NCBI GenBank assembly: GCA_900660155.1
Contig: CABFPE010000019.1
Coordinates: 1,314,727 to 1,378,726 of the forward strand
Length of the DNA: 64,000 bases
Reading direction: 5' to 3'
Source of the DNA: Hofstenia miamia
Taxonomy: Eukaryota; Xenacoelomorpha; Acoela; Hofsteniidae
The notes beneath the pieces are model-generated. The model searched no databases, had not been told where the DNA came from, and saw only the letters and a program-made list of their open reading frames with translations. Made by a program: the position numbers and the translations under genes. Below, one piece after another: positions 23,321 through 37,390 of the stretch (position 1 is its first letter; each line of letters starts with the position of its first letter).

Positions 23321-26147
23321 TAGATTTTTAATTAAAAAACAAATGGTTTTGTGATTATTGTCTCCGCTATACTTTTAAACCCTATCACTTACTTAGGAAC
23401 TTATTTTTATAAAAATGATTAATGTTTGAAATTTTACTTCCTAACTTACGCTATACCCTATATTATGTCTTTCGAATCTTGAGCTTCCGAAATGCATTCA
23501 AGGCCTTTTCCAATAATAGCACATTTTTCTTGGATTTCAAAGACTAGCCTATCTTGTTTTTGTGCAAGTGGCTAGGACGAAAGAGCCTTTTAGCTGGTAT
23601 ATTCGTAGTTTTTCGAGTCAAAAAAGTAATGTGAAGTTATTTTGGAGCAACTGTTTTTCCATAATTAAATTAGAACGCATTCTATTAGTTATTTAGTCCT
23701 CAGAGTGTAAAAATAATGTATTTTCATTATCACAATAGTTTTACGTTCGAATAGAAAATTCTATGTATTTGCTAAATAATTGTACTTTTTCAGATCTTTG
23801 GATTACACTTTAGAATTTTATATGTTGCATTTTGGTTGCCTTATATATTAGCTTTAATTATTATATCAAGTGTAAGCTAAAAGGTTAAATGTTAAAATAT
23901 CAATTTACAGCTGAATATCACAAACAATTGCTGTTTTGATAACTTCCCATACTTTATGCATAGACTACTACTATTAAGAGTAGAAGTCTATGCTTCATAT
24001 CAATTGTGCTTATGCTCGTGCAATTAATGTAAATTACAAAGAATTTACCGCATTTACGCAATTAAAATAAGCTCACTGCATTGTCTATTGCTTAAACGAG
24101 ATTCATTTTTTAATATTTCTGAATTGCGTTTGTGCGTTGAGCATCATACATGTATTATCCAGGTGTTCTTCATTAGTTGTATAGAAAATTTCAAACAACT
24201 TTTGTGAAAGTAATTGTTTGTTTAAATCCAGATTTATATTCCTTTTTATTCTATCGGATTTAGGTTCAATGATTTAATAATATACAATGTTTTCTTTTAT
24301 TCCAAATTATTTTTTCAAGTTTTTTCGCTTAATAGTACTGTTGTATTAATAATTTGTTATATAACGATTATTTGTAGTTTTCCGTCACTCTAAATAATCT
24401 GTGAATAAAAAGTTTTATATTAATATAATTATTCGTAGTTAATTTACAAGTATTTTTTTCAGATATAGGTTGAGAAGAGGTAAAATTTTGCAATGTGATG
24501 CACGCGGTGAAAGCGTGCATATACAGTGTGACAGTATTATCACGATAGATGGCGTAAAATTGTTTTGTTTTGCGATTACTGTCTAATTGAAATGATCAAG
24601 CGTTGTTAATTAATAATGTTTCTATAAAAAAAACAAATGATATCACTTCTAAAAAATATAAATGAGACAGGATTTGTTAAAAGTAAAAGTGAAATATCAT
24701 TTAAAGATTGGTGAAACTGAAATTTAGTTTATTTTTGGAAATGAAACTGAGTGTAATTATAACTATGTTTAGAAAAGAGGCATATGATGAGTAATATATT
24801 TATTCGACAACTATTTCTAACATTGAAAAGACCAAATAGATAATATATATTAAACAAGATACATTAAACTAATAAGGATAAAATTAAAATTTCAAATTTC
24901 ACTTATAAGACAGCAATTTGAAGATTGAAAATACCTGACCCAAATAAGATTTAACAACTGTTTTTAATTTTAGAGTTTTAAATTTGTCTACTTATGAAAT
25001 TACTAATGAAATGAACTTCGATTTGACTGACTTTGACGTAGGGATACCAGGCATGTGTTTAAAAAAAGAATACATCATTAATGCAGTTGTCGGTAGAAAA
25101 GTTCAAGCCAAAGAAATTGCATATTATAATTAATGTTTACATTCTGTGAACTCCAAAATCCTTAAATTCCAGGAAAATATTTGAAAATGCAACCTTTAAA
25201 GTCACCTAGAGAGCAAACCAGACGGTTCATTTGATAAAATGAGACATTCATAGAATAGCAGAGAATTGCTATAATCGATGATTATAATTATAAAACGACA
25301 TTGCAAAGGATTTTTAAGACAGGACCAAAATTTGAATATTTTTTTCCAATTTTTGGAAAATTTTAAAACTTTAACGCCTTTGCGCTACCTCTAAATGTTG
25401 TCCGTTTGGGGTAAAATTTCATATTTAGAAGTTTCTCATCTAGCCTCACCAGAAAAGCAATGAGCACCTAAACATTTCAAAACTTCGATTTTTTTGAATC
25501 ACCCTAATATATATATATANCAAAATAGATATATTTCCCTTGCAATGATTCCAATAATAACCTAATATGGACACTGCAACCAACGAATAGCTATTATATC
25601 TACATTAAGAAAAAATGGCACAAAACAGCTCTGCAAGATATTTAATTTGAATATAATTGATTCGCAAAATGTGCGTCTAGAATTTTCTTGAATAAAAGTT
25701 TTCAAATTCCCTCTGTATTTCAAGCAATTTTTCCAGAGTAGTTAAATGTCGTCATTGCGAGGCCTAGGAAGTTCTTCATCGTTCATAGTTGATCACAAAT
25801 TAGTTTTCAAGCGTGATTGTGAAAGAAATTTCATACAATATGGTAAGTATTGTCTCAAGCTGTATGTATGAATAATAGACTGATGCCTTCACACTGTCAA
25901 CGTGGTACCCATATATTCTTCTGTGAATTTAACAATAGACAGCTGAAAATCTGTCTGTTAGTAGTTATGTCATGTTTTTTGATGAATGCCATTCCCATTG
26001 TTCTTTTGAATCTATAATTTAGAGATTAATCTAAGTTGAACTAATGTTATAATTTGCTCAATTTCCTAGACTAACATTGAAATTTTGTGAAAATTTTCAC
26101 AAAATATCCATGGCAATAGCCTTACATTTACCAATTTTTTCTGAAAA
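23321..26147. other. No gene recognised; two small hairpins
   Basis: Hairpin 23958-23993 has a 9-base perfect outer stem (GCATAGACT/AGTCTATGC) that extends imperfectly inward. Hairpin 24498-24520 has a perfect 8-base stem (ATGCACGC/GCGTGCAT) with a 7-base loop. A single N at 25520 follows a (TA)n run. Nothing else stands out. Confidence 0.5.
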
Positions 26148-26380
26148 ATGAAGGTTGATATTGATGCTGCTGTACAACTGTTAGATCATGGTTTTGGTGA
26201 CGGTTTCGTTGCAATTGATGTTAAGGCTGAACCAACCCAGCAAAATATATCTAAATTGATTAAAATGTGCAATGTTTGTTGAATTATTCTTGTTTCTTAA
26301 TACAAGATGGCATTGTGAACTGGACGGGAAATGCGCAGTCATCCAGTTCGTCATCAGACTGTGAACCTTTAATGATGTAA
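26148..26380 (+). CDS. Possible coding exons, unrecognised
   Basis: An ATG frame at 26148-26282 encodes 44 residues of balanced composition (MKVDIDAAVQLLDHGFGDGF and following), unlike the biased frames around it. At 26306-26380 a second stretch reads DGIVNWTGNAQSSSSSDCEP, then LMM and a stop, after an acceptor-like TACAAG. A serine run with acidic residues before a stop is common at protein C-termini, including transposase genes. I recognise neither piece, and splicing between them is not demonstrated. Confidence 0.2.
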
Positions 26381-27547
26381 TTACTCTCAGTGCTTTGGTG
26401 TTATCAATTTTTCTCCGATATATTCAATCAAAGAATCTATACTCAATGATTTATTTAAACTATGTTATCAGAGTGTCACAATAAATAGAATATTTGAGAG
26501 TAAATAGATTGACAATGCATGCTTTGATTTGACTTCCACTAAAGGCACACCATTACTCGAATTCCGAATAGTTGTAGTATTTATATTGATCCTTCAACAA
26601 TTTTAATTTTTAGTTATTTATAGCAATTTCCTATAAAACGAAAGTTTTAATAAATTGTGTCACTTGAGCCAGCTACTGGACAACATATTTTAGATAATAA
26701 ATTACATTCATATTATATTGATTGAAGTCAATTGGTTTTTTCAAAATTGTTCATGTAATATCAACGGCAGCTGTGACTTCAAATTCCAATATTGAAAACA
26801 AGTTGTTTTGATTTTCTAAAATATCAGCAAAATAGTTTGGTATTGCAAATATAATTATTGCAGATTAAAACCTCACACTAATTATTTACTTAATTCGCTG
26901 AAATCTAAAATTCTGTTGACACATTAGGTTGTTAATGTGACTGTTGTATACCTTATTTCCAATTAAATAATTTTTTAGTTTTCCTCCTTTGTGTAACACA
27001 TATTCAGAGAAGTACTTTCCATTAGATATAACTGTGAGATAGCATGTTATTGTATAAAGTTTTCCTTAATTGTTTTGCAAATTTGTTTAGACTGTGTGTG
27101 TGGTTGAAACTCATTAGTTTTTAGTTATCATGTGCAAAATATGTTGTCAATTTATGTTTCTCGAGCTATCCAAGTAAATCAGAATCCAGACATTAGAGTG
27201 CAGCAGAGAGAGGTCCTCCCAAAACTTCTTACATTGTCATTTATTGTAGGATGTCTTTGAAACATAACGAAATGTATACTTTAATGTACTTTTTTTAATT
27301 ATTGTTGAACTAAGCCTAGTTTTGCATGGAATTTTTCTCAAAGCCTTTTCCATAAATATCCCTTAATTAGACTAATACCCTATTGTAATTTTTAAGAGAC
27401 TTTCTATATCAAAGAGTAGCTGGTAGGGATATGCATAGACCATTTAAAATCATTATATTTTGTGGCTACCATAATGTTTTAAAGTGATTTTTAATGTGTT
27501 AAAATATACTATTTTTTCAATTACTGTCTTTCCAAACAGTTGTGAAT
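26381..27547. other. No gene recognised
   Basis: AT-rich sequence up to the second gap; nothing supported. Confidence 0.5.
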
Positions 27548-28547
27548 NNNNNNNNNNNNNNNNNNNNNNNNNNNNNNNNNNNNNNNNNNNNNNNNNNNNN
27601 NNNNNNNNNNNNNNNNNNNNNNNNNNNNNNNNNNNNNNNNNNNNNNNNNNNNNNNNNNNNNNNNNNNNNNNNNNNNNNNNNNNNNNNNNNNNNNNNNNNN
27701 NNNNNNNNNNNNNNNNNNNNNNNNNNNNNNNNNNNNNNNNNNNNNNNNNNNNNNNNNNNNNNNNNNNNNNNNNNNNNNNNNNNNNNNNNNNNNNNNNNNN
27801 NNNNNNNNNNNNNNNNNNNNNNNNNNNNNNNNNNNNNNNNNNNNNNNNNNNNNNNNNNNNNNNNNNNNNNNNNNNNNNNNNNNNNNNNNNNNNNNNNNNN
27901 NNNNNNNNNNNNNNNNNNNNNNNNNNNNNNNNNNNNNNNNNNNNNNNNNNNNNNNNNNNNNNNNNNNNNNNNNNNNNNNNNNNNNNNNNNNNNNNNNNNN
28001 NNNNNNNNNNNNNNNNNNNNNNNNNNNNNNNNNNNNNNNNNNNNNNNNNNNNNNNNNNNNNNNNNNNNNNNNNNNNNNNNNNNNNNNNNNNNNNNNNNNN
28101 NNNNNNNNNNNNNNNNNNNNNNNNNNNNNNNNNNNNNNNNNNNNNNNNNNNNNNNNNNNNNNNNNNNNNNNNNNNNNNNNNNNNNNNNNNNNNNNNNNNN
28201 NNNNNNNNNNNNNNNNNNNNNNNNNNNNNNNNNNNNNNNNNNNNNNNNNNNNNNNNNNNNNNNNNNNNNNNNNNNNNNNNNNNNNNNNNNNNNNNNNNNN
28301 NNNNNNNNNNNNNNNNNNNNNNNNNNNNNNNNNNNNNNNNNNNNNNNNNNNNNNNNNNNNNNNNNNNNNNNNNNNNNNNNNNNNNNNNNNNNNNNNNNNN
28401 NNNNNNNNNNNNNNNNNNNNNNNNNNNNNNNNNNNNNNNNNNNNNNNNNNNNNNNNNNNNNNNNNNNNNNNNNNNNNNNNNNNNNNNNNNNNNNNNNNNN
28501 NNNNNNNNNNNNNNNNNNNNNNNNNNNNNNNNNNNNNNNNNNNNNNN
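27548..28547. other. Assembly gap (1000 N)
   Basis: Exactly 1000 N. Its right edge falls inside a Mutator-like repeat that also occurs at 40296-40458, so the repeat probably caused the gap. Confidence 0.99.
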
Positions 28548-29236
28548 GTCAAACAATAAAATGGCAATAGTTTTAAAATTCTCCTGCTCCATATGTTTTA
28601 CCCTCCATTTTCAATTTTTCCTCCTCTTCTTTTATACGCTGTTGCCTCCAGAGAACACGTTTACTTTTATTTACGGATTTGCGATAATTATCCTTAAGTC
28701 TCTTTCTGTCTATTACTTTAAAAAAGGATTGGGCTTTGGAAGTAATATTTAAATTGAGTTTTTGCAGATGAATGGTCATAGAATTGAACATACCATTGTT
28801 GTAATGACACACAGATTGATAGGCAGCCAATTTTACCTTCTTGAAACTGCAAAATTTGCTTTTAAGACATCTTTTCCATAAAATATTGTGAAATGACTCA
28901 TTATCATTTTGTGTAAGGCCAGATTTGCACCTCTTTAACAGCTCATCTGTAGACAATCTGCTTATAGATAGGCATAATTTTGCTGAAAACATCTGAAGAT
29001 ATGTATGTAGATGCTTTTACCATGTGTTTTTCAGGTTTTTGTCCATTGGAGATTGCTCTATTGTAAAAGCACCATGAATCTGTAGATTTTGGACACCAGC
29101 TGTGTTGTGGCTCTTCATCTGTTGATGTGCATAAATAGCTTTTTTCTGTGTGCTTAGTAAAAATAGGTTTAGACTCCAGACTATCTGTCTTTCTGCAATT
29201 TGTTTGTAATTTCTTAATTTCCTTCCTTCGAGTCAA
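28548..29236 (-). mobile_element. Mutator-like transposase, C-terminal part
   Basis: The minus strand encodes, in two frames that join near 28965, the end of a widespread animal Mutator-like transposase. Blocks are STDEEPQHSWCPKSTDSWCF (family pattern 'S-T-D-E-x-P-Q-H-x-x-C-P-x-x-x-x-S-W-C'), LLKRCKSGLTQNDNESFHNI followed by LWKRC (family pattern 'C-x-x-G-x-T-Q-N-x-N-E-S'), KLAAYQSVCHYNNG, a basic-acidic helical tail, and the family-typical end YGAGEF before the stop at 28573. The catalytic N-terminal part is missing: upstream frames beyond 29236 are not recognisable. The 3' end is lost in the gap. The copy is dead. Confidence 0.8.
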
Positions 29237-29239
29237 TTA

Positions 29240-32200
29240 GCAGTGTTACTCAAACATGGTATTTTAGTTTTGGGCCATATGCTCGAATAAATGAACTCAC
29301 TAATTTATCTAATTTGTTCCACTTCAGCTGACTCATCTTTTTAGTTTCCTTTGAAGAGAACTTCATCTTAATTTAAGCTTAGCTTTGCGTTTTATTAATG
29401 TATCTTTCAACCGCAAAATTTTTCCATTCAATAGTAAATTATTCTTCTAAAAGGTTTTTTCATTTTGGAGTTAAACTATGCAATATATCGTCAGACACAA
29501 GCAAAAATGGAGATTTTCAGATGTGTAAAGTTGTATTTCTAAATTAATGAAGTTGGTACTTAAGGAACGAATTTTTGACAGCATTAGATTGATGCATCTG
29601 TTGATACATAACTTAAGTAAATGCTTCCAATGATATATACAATATTTGCAATAAAATTTATTTTCTTATTAAAACATTTTTTGACTTAACCTATTTTTGC
29701 TTGAATCTGACGATATAATATATCTCACTAAACGAATTTAAAAGTTTTGCTATTACTCTAAATTGCATCATATAGCTTTATTCGGTCACTGGATAAATTC
29801 TCATAATAATTAAGTAATTTTTACAGACATTAATAATTACTAATACCAACTATAAATTTTACTTTTTTAAGTTAGCTCTTGTAATATTTTGCTAGGCATT
29901 GTGTTTATAAACATGTATGCAACGTATACAAATTGCTTGTTATAAATTATTGGGCATGGGTTGTCTCAGAAATTGATATGGATCCAATTGAAATGGTCAC
30001 GAATTTGAAGTACATCGTATAAAATCCTTTGTTGAGAATCTTAGAAAGCTGCTGTTTTAAATGTTTTAGAAATAGAGAAGAGTCTTCGAATTGAACATTT
30101 TTATTTACTAATAAACCGGGTGCAAAATCTCCGCGGAACTAGACTTAAGAAATCAAACACATGATTATCACTGTGCTGTTTATAAGTAACAGAAAAGCTT
30201 AAAAAAAATTTTGAATAAGACTAAAAATATTGATAAAATTGAAGAAAATCAAGTGTTGAAGAAATGCTTAGCTTTGAAAAAGTATCCAATATTCTAGCAG
30301 AAGGTACTGTTTTTGATTTTATAATTGAGCATTATATGAAGTTAAGTGCAACTCATTAAGGAATCTTGGCTATTCAGACAATAACGATACTGGATTAACA
30401 GATAGAATACTGTTATGTAATGATATCGAAGATCCTGATGAAAAAAACTTAGAATGAAGACCACCATTATCTAAAATATCTGTTGAATGCCTTCTTTATA
30501 AAGCTTCGAGGTAGGCCTATCGAATTAGATCCGGTTCATGTTTATTAGAAGCACGTTGGTGCTCTATCCGCGGTCATCTTTGCAGTGTTCCCCTATAAAT
30601 CAAAGTATATTCTTTTTTCATTTTTGTTATTTTTCTCGTTTGTGCACCACTTAGCTGAATACTTTTCATTTCAGATTTTGTTCGTTTACTTAGAAACATT
30701 TCTAGAGAAGCTTAAGATTTTACTTGAGCAAGAAAAATCAGCAAAAATATTTTTTCGGCTGCCCAATGTTCAGGTCCGAATTGCCTAACCAACTCAAGTG
30801 GAAAATATGGGACGAATTTTAAGGAAGCTAACTGTTCCGGAACAGTGCACGCAAATACATTGAATTTTATAGAAGTTATAGTTTTACATTCGTATCATAT
30901 ACTTTTCTAAATTTCAATTTGGAATCTTCAATTTCAGTGTTTATAATTTTCTTAGAAGTATCTATCAAATGTTAGTGAAGCAAACCGAGAAATTAAAAAA
31001 TATTTTTGTCAAGTATTATAAAGATGGCCTAAAATGAGCCGAGTTGGCATTACTTTATATAGCCCTGCTGGGGTTTGAATAAATGTTCGGACCATGCCCA
31101 TCTTTGACCACTGGGTGTATCCAAAGAAGACTTACATGTTAGTACACGATTTGTATCTTTATTGAGTGGTAGAATATAATCTACGGAATCACTTATTACC
31201 CTGGAATAGCTGACAAATGGTTTCAACAGTATAGTGTCAAATCGTACTCCAACCCCACATTGTAAAGCTGAATCATTTCGGTAAATTTATTTATTCTAAT
31301 TCTATAAGATATTTTGGGTTCAATGCAGAATGTTTTAATAATTTTAAAACTTAGGTATTTCTTCTCATTATCGAGATTCCCCCATTGAAATATGGTAATC
31401 AAGTTTAAATAATATTGATTTTTGAATTGTTCTGTTTTATTATTTGTTGTTAAATTCGGCTTCTGAACTTCAACAACAAGGGTATACATTTCAAATAGGG
31501 TTCGAGTTTTTCGGTTTACTGCAGAAGCAGTCCCCTATAATGTTATTTCGAAGAAACGATCCAGTCTTCTAGGATCAAAGTCACATTGAAGCATAGTTTT
31601 GTTTTACTGGATTAACAACTTAATTTGAAAATGTATTTTCTCTTGAATAACTTCTTATTAATAACAAAATAGTTGCTAAAAGCTTATTTTTTAAAACCGA
31701 CATGCAAAATTTTAATGTAAATTAGCTCGAGAAGCATTTAAATACCTGACTTCAAAACGTCATTTTAGGTTCGTACTAAAAATGCATTCTATTCTGAAAG
31801 CCGATAACTCGGGGTTGTCCATGAGAATCGCATGTAATTGGATGGGATGGGAGACTACATATTTGTATTTCTCATGGTGTTTGATACTTGTTATTGTAAA
31901 ATAAATTTATAGTTAAAGTTAATAAAGTCAATAAATTTTGTCATTTTGCGTTTCTCATGTAGTCGTATTTAGTAGTGACTAAACCTAAATCAATTTAATA
32001 ATTTTAGTTGAGCTGTATTTCGTATTCATATTATAATTTGAATCCGGTGGGAATGGATGAGACATGTATAAATTGTCATGGGATGGGTTCGGATAAGACA
32101 CAAAAATATGTCTCAATTACAATGATGCGATATGTTATACGCAGTTGTCGATTTTTTAAGAATGTGTTCCCAATGGCATATTTTTACTCATAGTTAAATA

Positions 32201-35200
32201 ACTAAAAGAGCATTATATGTTGTAATAACATTTTTCACCTCCAATGTTTTTCTAGCACATTGAAAGTGTTTCTTAAAAGATTCTTAAGCGAAATCGATAA
32301 AAAGTTTCTTTTACAATTTAAAAGGAAAAATATCACTAACAAGCTGCATAGCGCAGCTAATTGGTCCGGGAATCTGCTTGAATTTACAGTAATTAATAAC
32401 GCAGACACTTGGTCTGGAAATCAAATAGAATTTTATGGCAGATTAATTTGTGAAACGTTCATTAATAACGACTAAATCTTATAATCGTTAATATAATTTA
32501 ATTAATTTGTAACATTCAATGAATTCTTTCATGAATTTATGCAATACATGAAATGTATATTAAATCTTAGATAAAACCAACACTGATTTAAGCAAATTAA
32601 TATACGCTAGAAAATTCACAAACGGCAGTACTTAGAGCTACCTCTGCCAAATATATCTGATTGCCTTGTTTTAAATTTCATATGCTGATACATTTAATTA
32701 TGGGACACGCCTTTTCTATTTATGCCCGGCAATTATTTCAAAATTCACAAAATTTTAGAGTAAAGGAATTGTTTACAGATTGAATATTGAAAAAACTACG
32801 TATTTGGTATTAATAATACAGTCTAGAACGCTGAGTTTTAATTTTGAAGCCATTTGAATTTATTGTGTAATGGGGCAAAAAATTTAATGGTATTGTAATG
32901 CATGTGTTTTATACAATTCTTTTGTTTGACTTGCAGATTTCAACGTTTTGTTGCTCTAGATCCGTTGAAATTGCGTTTAATGCTAATATCTACATATAGA
33001 GGCAACTTAGAACAAGAACTTCACAAAATTCTAAAGCTTTAAAATTTATAAAATTTAATTTTTTGCCACTCTTCTATTCAAAGATCGATTAGTGGCGTCA
33101 AATATTATACGTTCTTGCTTTCGAGGACAAAGATGCAAGATTCTTACAAATCTAAGAGTCTCTCAGAAAAAGTTGCAAGTGTACTGGGGTCGGCAGTTTT
33201 TCAATTTCAGCATGGGTTGCAACTTATCATGTCATTTGGGTTTAGTTGGAAGTTAGGATGAAATTATTCAGCATTTTTGTTTTATCTAAATTTACTTGTC
33301 CCAATAAGATAATTGAGTTGAGTATGACTTAACTTGAGTCTTATAAATTAAGCCTAAAATGGTGGTCCTTTTGCAAATTTGCTCTTAATCATTTATAAGT
33401 TGTTCAGAACCAACAGTCAGTCGAATAATTCCGCATAACCATCGAAATTTGCATTCATTTTGGTTTATTTACAGTGTTTTTAGTTCCAACATTTAAAAGC
33501 TCTTCTTCATATAACTAAATTTTTGACCACTCTGAAGTAACTTTTTGTAAAACAATACATTTTCTAATTCTACATTATTATTTTGGTGTTATTCTTCATG
33601 TGTTTATTGCTTAGTTTTTAGAATTGCAGTTGTTGGAATATATGAATCCAATAAAACACGAGCAGTTGAGTCAGAACTGTTATTCCAGTGAACTGATAAA
33701 AATTGGATTAGGGTTTAATCTTTTGTTACAATCAACTTAATTCTTTAAATGATTTAGTTTATCTCAACACTCGCTTCGCGCAAACTTATTAAATTTAACG
33801 CACACTGGCACCTTTGTTTCCCAAAGCATGCATTGTTTGAAAAACGCCTTATTAAATATTTGATGAACGGCATTTTTCCAAATGTATGGATCAATATAAG
33901 TTCAGCCATGAATAAATTTTTAAATAGCTCGTTGATATTTGGGAATGGAAATATACAATTCAATATCTATGGAATTTCACTGGAAAATTTTGTTTGATTT
34001 CTCTATCTTCAATTCAAACAACTATCTCCAACTTTTCCATTTTTCTTACATAGTCATCACTTGTTTATACTTAAAGACATTGTCCATGAAATATATACAT
34101 CTAAGCCTGTTTATAATGTGTTATTCTCCTCATATATTTATCAAACACCAGGCTGTGTGATTGTGTAGAAACGTCGGTAAAAAACATGTGTTTGACCAGT
34201 CTTTGTCAAATTTGAAATATGCAGTTTTGTGTGATTCTGAATCATGTCACTTATCGTAACCAAGGGAAGAGCGATCATTCTTCTAAGATATATATATATT
34301 CAAAAAGAACTTGATATGTTCAAATTTGAAAATCCGATTAAACCACTCGTGACTTATTCCAATTAGCTGTTATCAAACCTATATTGCTTGAAAACCATTT
34401 TCACTTTCTTTTAAAAATGTTAAAAATTAGTTTAGGGGAAACTTATTACGTTTTTATTTGAAAAAATTTCTAAATTTTAATTTTTAAGTTTTCTGTCATC
34501 AGTTTCTACTAAATAAATTTTAAGTTTTATTAAATAATAGGATTTTAATTATTTAAATATTTTAGACGTTTTCTCGTGTGACATACATTGAATGAAACGG
34601 AAAAAATGGCGGGGAATCCATTTAAAATCTCTTAGTGACTAACAAAGTAAACCAATTCATCATGAAATAGGTAAATGAAATACGTTACTTTAATTCATTT
34701 AATTTCTGCTTACTACCAACTAGTGTAGCCTAAATGAATTTCAAAATTATATTTTATATAAAGTCTTGCTGCAGCATAAAAATCGATATAAGGAATCGAA
34801 TAGCTATGAAGCAAACGTAATAGCTATAATTATGATTACCATTGAAACATTCACAGTAGGTCACTTGCAATACATATCATTATATAATTCAGACGAGATC
34901 AATTTCACAACATCGCAATAGGAGCAAATCCTTTTTATATTGTACAATTCAATTTCTTGACGTAAATCCTTGATATTGCATCCCATTTTTGACACGATCA
35001 AAATTCCAGCTAATTTATCTTTCACCCATTCCATCATATCAAGTGTTCTCTACTAGATTGTAAACTTTAACTTATGTTAAATATGAAAAACAATTGGCAA
35101 GGTATGACTAAATTTGTAGGCCTAATCATCTTTGCATATTCGTCTATAATTTCTACTAACCTCCAATTTTTTAAAGAAAGCATACTTGGAGACAAACAAA

Positions 35201-37264
35201 ATGCATATATCTAATATTAAACATTTCCTCGAATGTATCTAATCGCTGTAATTTTTTACTTCGATTTCCTTTGCATTTAGTAGCACTTGTAATCATCATT
35301 GCAGCTACTTTTCTTCAGTTCTACAGATTTTCTATATTTTGAAATTGGTTGCTCTTAGCTGTTCGGTTGTAGCATAGAAAGTGAAAACAGCGATGGTCAA
35401 TTACTGATTTTGTTATTTCAAGTTATTTAAGCTTTGATTTTACTACTATACTCTGTAGCGACGTAAATACATTGAAAAACATTTTAGCTATTGTTAGATT
35501 AGAAATTTTGGCCTTAGCTGGCTGTGTTAGTAAGTTTTTAGTGTAGTCGTCGTTGGTTTTGGCAAACAGCCGGCCATGGCCGCTGAAGATAATTCTTGAA
35601 TTGATACATTTAGTACGTGTTTAAAAATTAAATTCGTCATCTATTATACATCAGCAGGATGTCTTTAAGGTCTTCTTGATCATATGCTGTCCGACATACC
35701 GAAATCTTGATTTAGTACGAATAGTGATTTTGTATGATTTATCCCAGTATTGACACGCAAAATGTAGGCTGTTTGGCCAATTTGGTATAGCAATTGACCT
35801 CTTTTTAGACATTGAGTGGGCTATTGTTGTGATATACACTGTGTTAAAGTGGGTCAGTTTCAGAATGTTCATGATCAGTGGTAGAAAACCGCGCTTCAAC
35901 TTTCATATTGTTTTGTAGAATGAGTATTTTCGCTCACTAAAACTTGTGATTCTTTCATTTTATATCGCTACTGTGCTACACGAGATACCATTATATAAAT
36001 TTTCAAAATTCTAATTTTATTAATGAAGCAAACTGTTTTGAAAAGTTCAAGTTAGATTTTGAAACGACTGTAAGCGGGGAGGGAGGGGGTGCGCTGTATT
36101 TTCCGGAGGAAGGATCAGTGGTGATCATGTGAGTGACCGAAACCAGATCTTGTGAAATCTTTGAAAATATTGAGAAAATACAATTTAAAATACATTCGAC
36201 CACTTTAGTTCTTAAATTTTTTAATTTATTACCTAAAATTTTTGATTCATCCAATCAGAATCAGTTTTCAAAACCTGACCGGGCATTCCATCATGCCCCC
36301 TTGCGTACTTCACTAACTGTAGGTAATAACACAATGTGTATGTGTAGGTTTGTAGTTTCTATCCTACAAAAGAAACTATCTGATTCAGAAGCACAGCCAG
36401 GATTTTCTGATAGGGACATTTTAGAGGGAAACAAATTGAATTAAAAACTAAAATTTTGGACCAAACTGTATGAAGACCATATTGGTACATCAAATGTATC
36501 ATTTCAATGATGACAGTACAGAGAGAGCAAATCGTGAACGACTCACTGTGCTCTTGAAAAATAACGGTTTTTAAATATAGATCCATGCTGTGATCAAGAT
36601 TCTACTGATCTATTTATTCCTGTTGTACTTTATAGAGCATAACGCAAGTATACCCTCTAAAATTATATTGTCATGGTCTTACTTAATAATAATAATCAGC
36701 TTACTTAATCTTAAAGCTATGCTTGATTTAGAAAACATTGGAGCAAAACCTGGTCAGTACAGCCCTAAGAATGTTTGGGTTGTTAAATGGATTATGGCCT
36801 TGTCCTTGTCACAAACTCCACATCTTGACATCATTTAGTGTAAAGAAAATCATGTAGTAGTGTTGTCGTTTGTGTTACTCGGGGTAACGACAAAACCTTC
36901 TTCTAAAGTCTGCACATTAAGTCACTTGCTTTGTTCTAAATTGCTTTGGAGAAAGTCCTTCAGTTATTTGGAAAGGCTTGTTTCTATTGTTTTAGATTTA
37001 GTAATGTATGCTGATACGAATAGATAACAGTTGATACTTCGGAGTTCTTATTTTGTGACATGCTTGTAAATCCTCGAGAAACACGCCTGTGTTCATTATA
37101 AAGACAAAGTGCGTCAAATTGGTTAAAATCATTGAAATATATATATATATATATAAGCAACGTGACGAACAGGTTAGATATTTAAAACTACAAATCCACC
37201 ATACTCACATACAATTTGTGGATCCGATTTCTTTGTCAAGCAGTCAACATTTGAGAAGACTTAA
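29240..37264. other. Gene-poor stretch; nothing firmly recognised
   Basis: Eight kilobases of AT-rich sequence with frames under about 105 codons. Minor items: a hairpin at 36863-36892 (TTGTCGTT/AACGACAA); a G-rich run near 36075; a CGGCCATGGCCG palindrome near 35572; a (TA)n run at 37139-37155; and a GAAACGTCGG motif near 34168 discussed under findings. A stretch around 30260-30520 has somewhat protein-like pieces in changing frames but no motif. Confidence 0.4.
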
Positions 37265-37390
37265 GGGAATGCTCCACTGGCGATTTTTGACCAAACTTTT
37301 GTCAGGATTTTTGTGTGCTACATTGCGGATTTTTGTTTAAACAAAAATCTGGACAAAAGTTTGGTTAAAAATCGCTAGTGTAGCACCCCC
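37265..37390. repeat. Foldback MITE
   Basis: Arms 37265-37313 and 37342-37390 are reverse complements at about 90%, starting GGGAATGCTCCACTGGCG and ending in TAGTGTAGCACCCCC. The loop is 28 bases. There is no coding capacity. The shape and size fit a short non-autonomous DNA transposon; no clear target duplication is visible. Confidence 0.75.

Noticed and set aside
27453-28752. Long open frames spanning the second N gap
   Set aside because: Same reason: 1000 Ns translated as X.
30240-30530. Protein-like pieces in shifting frames
   Set aside because: No family motif, several stops, and the resemblance does not hold in one frame for more than about 50 codons.
36060-36090. G-rich run as a G-quadruplex
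   Set aside because: Only three clear G runs (GGGG, GGG, GGGGG); not enough for a confident four-run motif.
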